NCBI GenBank assembly: GCA_964354485.1
Contig: CAYGZY010000095.1
Location: forward strand, 1-12,027
Direction: 5' to 3'
DNA: 12,027 bases
DNA from: CAYGXH01 sp964354485
Lineage (GTDB): Bacteria > Bacteroidota > Ignavibacteria > UBA10030 > SZUA-254
Under the pieces are notes generated by a model. The model was given only the letters and a program-made list of their open reading frames with translations. It ran no database searches and was not told the DNA's origin. This document shows positions 7,725 to 12,027 of this stretch, piece by piece. The first letter of the stretch is position 1. Each line of letters begins with the position of its first letter. A program made the translations under genes and the position numbers.

Positions 7725-7857
7725 TTGATTCATAAACGAGTTCCTGCCTGCATGATTAATAGTACCTGCGAGCGTGAACGGAATATACATAGAGATAAAA
7801 AGAAGTTCGATATAACCAGTATTCAAAAATATATCTTTTAATCTATTGAATAATCAA
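7725..7857. other. Spacer between hairpin cassette and glycosyltransferase gene
   Basis: This AT-rich stretch runs up to the start of the glycosyltransferase. I found no convincing promoter boxes, no Shine-Dalgarno sequence and no hairpin comparable to those just upstream. With the repeats at 7484-7547 and 7577-7724, it completes the gene-free interval after sppA. Confidence 0.5.
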
Positions 7858-8907
7858 ATGATTGATAGTCTCCTGATCGACAGGCATCTTGTAAAACAAA
7901 TCCTCATTATTAAATTACGGGCCATCGGTGACGTCGTTCTCTCGACCGTCGTTCTGAAAAATCTGCGGAATGCTTTTCCGGAGGCAAAGATAGATTTCCT
8001 CACAGAAGGACCATGCCGTGATGTCGTGGAGGGTAATCCTCATGTCCATTCAATCATAACGTTTAATGCCAGAGCTGAAAACGGATTGCACCTTATCCGC
8101 AATATTCGGAAACGGCGCTATGACCTTGTGATTGACCTCTTCGGAAATCCCCGCAGTGCGCTCGTCACTCTTTTCAGCGGTGCGAGATATCGGGTTGGTT
8201 ACCGGTTCGGTTGGCGCAAATACTGCTACAACATCGTCGTCTCTCCACGCGGCGGAGAAGTGCACAATACCGAGTTTAATCTCGATGCCCTGCGCGCTAT
8301 TTCGGTCCCGGTTAGTGACAAATCACCGCAGTTCTTCGTAGGAAAAGAAGATCATGAATTTGCAGAAAAGATTTTCCATGAATCAGATATCGGCGATGAA
8401 TTAATCATCGCAATTAATCCGACAGGCGGTTGGTATACGAAACGATGGCCCAAAGCGCACTTTACCCGTCTTGCGGATCAACTTGTCGGACAACTGAAAG
8501 CAAATGTGCTGATTCTGTGGGGACCGGGCGAAAGGGAGAACGCAGAGGAAATCCAGAAACTCATGAACGCTCACGCAGTCCTGATTCCGTCAACGACGCT
8601 GAAGCAGTTGGCCGCAATCCTGTCCAGGTGTACACTCATAGTGACGAACGACGGCGGACCCATGCACATTGCAGCCGCGCTCGGTATTCCCATGGTGGCA
8701 ATTTTCGGTCCTACAAATCCACATCTGCAGGGACCCATCGGCACTCAATCAGTTATCGTGCAGAAGGCAGGTCTGGATTGCCTTGGCTGTAACCTTACAA
8801 AATGTCCGATAGGAAATCCGTGTATGGAGCAGTTATCGGTTGATGAAGTCTTCAGAAAAGTTGAATTGTTGTTAAAAAAGTTAAATCCACCGGGAAGGCA
8901 TGTATAA
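7858..8907 (+). CDS. Glycosyltransferase family 9 (heptosyltransferase-like)
   Basis: This GT-B fold enzyme of family 9, the family of ADP-heptose:LPS heptosyltransferases, probably adds a sugar to lipopolysaccharide core or another envelope glycan at the cytoplasmic side of the inner membrane. The N-terminus has the typical ILIIKLRAIGDVVLSTVVL segment near residues 15-33. The C-terminal half carries the donor-binding TNDGGPMH motif (263-270) followed by AAALGIPMVAIFGPT. Near the end four cysteines lie in a CX2CX4CX5C pattern (Cys308, 311, 316, 322). ATG at 7858 gives 349 residues. An in-frame TTG at 7846 would add four, and neither start has a clear ribosome-binding site. The gene stands alone, downstream of the repeat cassette and convergent with the thioredoxin-fold gene. 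Family assignment is firm; the sugar donor and acceptor are unknown, so no symbol is given. Confidence 0.9.
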   Translation: MIDSLLIDRHLVKQILIIKLRAIGDVVLSTVVLKNLRNAFPEAKIDFLTEGPCRDVVEGNPHVHSIITFNARAENGLHLIRNIRKRRYDLVIDLFGNPRSALVTLFSGARYRVGYRFGWRKYCYNIVVSPRGGEVHNTEFNLDALRAISVPVSDKSPQFFVGKEDHEFAEKIFHESDIGDELIIAINPTGGWYTKRWPKAHFTRLADQLVGQLKANVLILWGPGERENAEEIQKLMNAHAVLIPSTTLKQLAAILSRCTLIVTNDGGPMHIAAALGIPMVAIFGPTNPHLQGPIGTQSVIVQKAGLDCLGCNLTKCPIGNPCMEQLSVDEVFRKVELLLKKLNPPGRHV

Positions 8908-8951
8908 AGCTAAGAATCTGGCATTGTAGGAGTCTAGAAGGTCAATCTTTA

Positions 8952-9464
8952 TTAATTAGCAACCTTCCCTTTCGGACCGTATTTAGCGAAGTACTCCTCC
9001 CATGTCATCTTTTTATAATGGTCGTCGCCGAAAAATGTTATCATCGGGAGGAAATTCTGCGCATCGATAAATCCCGGTACTTTCGTGATCGCATCGCCGT
9101 TTGATTCGAGGAATATTACGGTAGGGAATCCCGACACGCCAAATCCTTGAGCGAAACCGGCGGCCGTCATTTTCTCTCCTTTATAATTCAATTTCTCTTG
9201 TGATTCACCGTTTACCTTGATGAGGACATAGTTCTTCTGGAGATACGGCGCAACGCTGTCATTGTTGAACACTTCAGCATCCATTTTTTTACACCACTTG
9301 CACCAATCGGCATAAACGTCGATGAGAATTTTCTTCTTATTTTTTTTCGCAAGTGATATACCTTCATCGAACTTTTTCCACTTTAGTTCAACCTTATCTC
9401 CGGCGTGTGTGAAGGAAGAAGGAGCAACGGAGATGAAAAGGGCGATGATCCATATTTTAACCAT
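8952..9464 (-). CDS. Secreted thioredoxin-fold protein (SoxW/thioredoxin_7-like)
   Basis: This 170-residue protein has a signal peptide (residues 1-21, probable cleavage after THA), so it acts outside the cytoplasm. The thioredoxin fold shows in ILIDVYADWCKWCKKM, with the redox pair Cys55 and Cys58 (WCKWC), and in GFPT with cis-Pro114 about 56 residues later. The KKNKKKILIDVYADWCKWC arrangement matches thioredoxin-like families that reduce or isomerise disulfides in the periplasm. It is the last visible gene of the minus-strand operon, starting 22 bases after the second PorV-like gene. A natural guess is redox care of the exported operon products, although the partial cargo and the mature PorV-like proteins show few or no cysteines. 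An alternative is a general periplasmic reductase that happens to lie here. Its stop is 44 bases from the convergent glycosyltransferase. Confidence 0.87.
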   Translation of the reverse strand: MVKIWIIALFISVAPSSFTHAGDKVELKWKKFDEGISLAKKNKKKILIDVYADWCKWCKKMDAEVFNNDSVAPYLQKNYVLIKVNGESQEKLNYKGEKMTAAGFAQGFGVSGFPTVIFLESNGDAITKVPGFIDAQNFLPMITFFGDDHYKKMTWEEYFAKYGPKGKVAN

Positions 9465-9486
9465 AATGTGAGCGTACCTTTCGTTT

Positions 9487-10392
9487 TTATCTGAGCGTTA
9501 CGCCAAGTGATAATGTATGTGATGATGGAAAACTGTTGCTAAAGGGTACGTATGCGTAATCTAGGGAAAAGACACTGTAACGGATACCCAGCCCGGCAGA
9601 GATCGATCGTGTTTCATACCCAGACACATATCCTACTCTGAAAGCTACAACGTTTTTCATGATGATCTCGGTTCCCGCATGAATGTGAAACGTTTTTTCT
9701 CTGGGGTAGGAAACAAGATCTGCTGCCAGACTTACAACGCCATCGATGGTTTTCCACGGATGTTCATAGCCGGCGCCAAGACGTAACACGAGAGGGAGTT
9801 CCGTGGCTTCGTCCTTGAGCGCGCTCATTGAACCGATATTGCTGAGGGAAAATGCAACGTCAACCTCCCACGGTGTCCGGTAGTGTCCACCTGCATCAAA
9901 TGCATATCCGGATGCTTCATCGACATAAATTTTTTCATAAAGATATTTCGCAGTAACGCCAAAACTGAGGGTTGGATTCAATCTGAATGCTGTGGTAAAT
10001 CCGATTGCGATATTCCGTGCCGAAAAATATCCTTCCGGTTCTCCCGGGACGGTTCTTAACTCGATGTCGTCAATGCTGGTTGTATTGATACTCAGACCGA
10101 AATTGAGATTTTTCCACGGCGCGGTTGCGGCAATGTAATCTGTCTTCATATCCTGCATCCACGTTTTATGCATGAAGTGGATCTGAACATGTTCAAGGCG
10201 TGCGATGTTGGCCGGATTGTAATAAATTGCCGTCGGATCGGCGGATACAGCGGCGGAAGCTTCACCCATCGCCAGTGCGCGGGCGCCAACACCGTTCTTC
10301 AAAAACGAGAGCCCCGTTGTGCCTTGCTGAGTGTACGACTGACATGTCATAATCAGGTATGATGCCGTAATGAGGAGGAGGATTCGTTTCAT
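9487..10392 (-). CDS. PorV/PorQ family (UPF0164-type) outer-membrane protein, second copy
   Basis: This 301-residue predicted outer-membrane beta-barrel has an N-terminal signal peptide (~1-20). Its mature start TTGLSFLKNGVGARALAMGEA and the YYNPAN motif (57-62) are the family marks of PorV/PorQ and UPF0164 proteins. The rest alternates polar and hydrophobic residues in strands and ends in a terminal strand (HTLSLGVTLR). In type IX secretion PorV binds the C-terminal signals of cargo at the outer membrane. Here the gene sits two places downstream of a protein with such a signal, which supports a cargo-handling role but does not prove it. It starts 7 bases after the stop of the upstream paralogue with no Shine-Dalgarno sequence in the gap, suggesting translational coupling. 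A cysteine at residue 17 (LIMTC) resembles a lipobox poorly. It could instead be a structural or transport porin. Confidence 0.85.
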   Translation of the reverse strand: MKRILLLITASYLIMTCQSYTQQGTTGLSFLKNGVGARALAMGEASAAVSADPTAIYYNPANIARLEHVQIHFMHKTWMQDMKTDYIAATAPWKNLNFGLSINTTSIDDIELRTVPGEPEGYFSARNIAIGFTTAFRLNPTLSFGVTAKYLYEKIYVDEASGYAFDAGGHYRTPWEVDVAFSLSNIGSMSALKDEATELPLVLRLGAGYEHPWKTIDGVVSLAADLVSYPREKTFHIHAGTEIIMKNVVAFRVGYVSGYETRSISAGLGIRYSVFSLDYAYVPFSNSFPSSHTLSLGVTLR

Positions 10393-10399
10393 AGAATTT

Positions 10400-11350
10400 T
10401 TAAAAAGTGACTGTCAATGTAATCATGTGAAAACTTCGTGGAGCAAAGGATTCTGCAACGAAAGCGTAACTTAAGGTCGGTGTATATTCACCCATCGGTT
10501 TTCTGAGTGCAAATCCAAACGACGGTTTGATACCGGTTGCTTCGTTGCTGAAGTCGATCCTGTCGATACCGCCCCGGATGCTCAGATATTCCAGCGGATT
10601 GACCTCTATCCCGCCGCGAAGGATGTTCGTTCCTTCCGATGAATTTTCAAACTCAGCCGTGATGAGACCGTCCAGTTCGGGAATAGTGAGGGCGAGACCT
10701 ATCCGGCGGAGGCTAGGAAAATAATCCGTTGTCGTTGTCCCGTACGGATCCGGGTATATCTTTTTCGTATCCCAAATATACTTCGAGCCAAGATCTTGGA
10801 ATGCAATACCGCCGGTCAGGTTATCGAATATGATAACACAAGCGCCAATATCAAAACCGACAGTTGTTGATTTAACTTCATCGAATAGTTTGCTGTGGTA
10901 CAGCTTGACCGTGACTCCGATCGATACTCTTTCGTGAACCTTATTTGAGAACGAAAGGAAAAACTGGTTTTCGTAAGTTGAGTAGTTTTCCGTATGAATT
11001 CCATCGCTGGTTCTGCCGTCGATATCGCTGACACCGGCGTTGATTAGACCGAATGAAATGCCTGCGGTCGGTTTGACCGCCTGAGTGTAGCTGAGGAAGT
11101 TGAGGGAGCGGTCAAGCGAGAGAAATGTAAACGTCGCTGATGCGGAACGACCCATTGCGAATGCCGAAACTGCGGGGTTATAGTATGGAACCATGTCGCC
11201 TTTCGTTACTGCTGTGAGAGAATTACCCATCGCAAGTCCTCTCGCCCCGTATCCCATGCGGGCAAAGGAGCCCGCAGTACCGGCAGTTTGAGCCGGGCAT
11301 TCCGCCGCTGTAAGGAATATAACGAGTATTGCCGGGAATATCTTCTTCAT
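10400..11350 (-). CDS. PorV/PorQ family (UPF0164-type) outer-membrane protein, first copy
   Basis: This 316-residue protein is paralogous to the next gene in the operon but clearly diverged from it. The signal peptide covers residues 1-20 (cleavage likely after CPA). The mature N-terminus has the conserved GSFARMGYGARGLAMGNS stretch and YYNPAV (56-61). The body is strand-rich and ends in SFHMITLTVTF, with a terminal Phe as is common for outer-membrane barrel insertion. Its ATG overlaps the TGA of the upstream Asp-box protein by 4 bases (ATGA), so the two are translationally coupled and should be made together. PorV-type proteins act as outer-membrane shuttles that deliver type IX cargo to the attachment machinery. 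Direct coupling to a gene with a C-terminal sorting domain is consistent with a dedicated shuttle, which remains an inference. No other type IX component is in this window. Confidence 0.87.
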   Translation of the reverse strand: MKKIFPAILVIFLTAAECPAQTAGTAGSFARMGYGARGLAMGNSLTAVTKGDMVPYYNPAVSAFAMGRSASATFTFLSLDRSLNFLSYTQAVKPTAGISFGLINAGVSDIDGRTSDGIHTENYSTYENQFFLSFSNKVHERVSIGVTVKLYHSKLFDEVKSTTVGFDIGACVIIFDNLTGGIAFQDLGSKYIWDTKKIYPDPYGTTTTDYFPSLRRIGLALTIPELDGLITAEFENSSEGTNILRGGIEVNPLEYLSIRGGIDRIDFSNEATGIKPSFGFALRKPMGEYTPTLSYAFVAESFAPRSFHMITLTVTF

Positions 11351-12027
11351 TGCAGTACCAGAATTTTTCCCAGCAATGGTTCGGAGTTGCCTAAAATTAC
11401 CCGGTAGAAATAAACTCCATTCGCGACAAGCCTGCCGTTATCGTCGCGTCCGTCCCACAATTCATCGTACTCGAGCGCCCCTTCGCGATCTGCATCTTTG
11501 ATGAGTGTTTTAACGCGGTTCATCCCGAAGTCGAAAATGTCGATGGTGACTTTTCGCGAAGCATCAGCGCTTCCCGGTGAAGAGGTCCCGTAGTGAATGC
11601 GGACGAGTTCATACCTTGGTGAGAATGGATTGGGGTATGCATAGGTGCGCTGTGCATCGCCTAACCGCTCGTATGTCCGAAGGACCTTCCAGGAACTACC
11701 GAACGGCTGATCGCCGCTCTCGCGTGTAGTGGCCATCCCGTCGCTCGTCCCGACGATCACTTCATTTCCAACTATACCGACTGCGAAGAATTCGCTTGAC
11801 GTAATTGCCTGGTATGTTGCAGGATCATACAATGTAAGCGAGCTATTAATTGTTTGTTCCTCATCCAATGCTGTTGCCGCGTTTGTAAATATGGTAAAGG
11901 TTTGACCTCCGTCGGTGGTCCGGTAAAAACCCTCACTCGTGGCGATGTAAGTAATTGAATCCTTAAATGCAAAATCGTAAGCTTTTATGCCATGAAGTAG
12001 ATTTGTCCATGTCTTTCCGCCGTCGTC
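11347..12027 (-). CDS. Asp-box (BNR-like) repeat protein with C-terminal FlgD-like/type IX sorting domain (5' end outside window)
   Basis: The frame is open to the right edge, leaving 226 visible residues. The visible part opens with Asp-box repeats of the SxDGGxTW type (DDGGKTW at 1-7, TTDGGQTF at 37-44), as in sialidase/BNR or Ycf48-like beta-propellers. The region after that (~60-115, including EVIVGTSDGM) continues propeller-like. PNPFSP (132-137) then opens a C-terminal domain with strand VTIDIFDF, WDGRDDNG (191-198), NGVYFYRV (203-210) and a final GKILVLQ. This matches FlgD-like Ig folds and the C-terminal signals used by type IX secretion. I infer an exported, possibly surface-attached protein of unknown function. 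A TTG at 11868 could be mistaken for a start, but coding similarity continues upstream of it. It heads the visible part of a four-gene operon and overlaps the first PorV-like gene by 4 bases. Confidence 0.86.
   Translation of the reverse strand, partial: DDGGKTWTNLLHGIKAYDFAFKDSITYIATSEGFYRTTDGGQTFTIFTNAATALDEEQTINSSLTLYDPATYQAITSSEFFAVGIVGNEVIVGTSDGMATTRESGDQPFGSSWKVLRTYERLGDAQRTYAYPNPFSPRYELVRIHYGTSSPGSADASRKVTIDIFDFGMNRVKTLIKDADREGALEYDELWDGRDDNGRLVANGVYFYRVILGNSEPLLGKILVLQ

Noticed and set aside
8430..8792. 120-codon plus-strand open frame
   Set aside because: It is an out-of-frame shadow of the glycosyltransferase, where the conserved TNDGGPMH motif lies in the other frame.
10327..10392. 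Lipoprotein signal in the second PorV-like protein (Cys17 in LIMTC)
   Set aside because: Met at -2 and Thr at -1 do not fit a lipobox, and PorV-type barrels normally use an ordinary signal peptide.
11772..11972. Separate 66-codon minus-strand gene
   Set aside because: The neighbouring frame encodes continuous Asp-box repeats through this stretch to the window edge, so this is a shadow.

Overview
The window comes from a Gram-negative bacterium. It probably belongs to the Bacteroidota/Chlorobiota/Ignavibacteriota (FCB) superphylum, with Ignavibacteria-like lineages the best guess. The grounds are two PorV/PorQ (UPF0164)-type outer-membrane proteins next to a protein ending in a FlgD-like/type IX secretion sorting domain, an LPS-type family 9 glycosyltransferase, and secreted proteins ending in beta-barrels. 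Purine-rich Shine-Dalgarno sequences precede at least two genes (AGAAGGA before 1925, GGAGGT before 5019). This argues against classical Bacteroidetes, which mostly lack them, and fits the Ignavibacteria/Chlorobi side. The assignment is an inference from gene content; there is no rRNA or marker gene here.

Layout. Bases 2-634 (+) are the C-terminal, ACT-domain part of an aspartate kinase. Bases 710-1561 (-) are a class I SAM methyltransferase convergent with it. A 363-base divergent spacer with a candidate promoter leads to two consecutive plus-strand genes. The first (1925-4969) is an M1-type zinc metallopeptidase whose last ~385 residues look like an Omp85/BamA-type outer-membrane barrel. 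The second (5019-7451) is an SppA-type S49 protease preceded by ~260 residues of barrel-like sequence. Both appear to be proteases physically joined to an outer-membrane anchor, one at the C-terminus and one at the N-terminus.

Bases 7452-7857 carry no gene but are densely structured. There are two copies of a 15-bp palindromic repeat, then a ~148-bp cassette of four different hairpins bounded by a perfect 12-bp inverted repeat. This is the least explained element in the window. It is followed by a family 9 glycosyltransferase (7858-8907, +).

From 12027 down to 8952 the minus strand carries a tight four-gene operon: an Asp-box (BNR-like) repeat protein with a C-terminal sorting domain (partial), two PorV/PorQ-type barrels, and a secreted thioredoxin-fold protein. 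The gene junctions are a 4-bp ATGA overlap, 7 bp and 22 bp. Read together, it looks like a secreted cargo with its own candidate outer-membrane shuttle proteins and a periplasmic redox partner. The theme of the window is the cell envelope: outer-membrane barrels, envelope proteases, secretion and LPS-type glycosylation.
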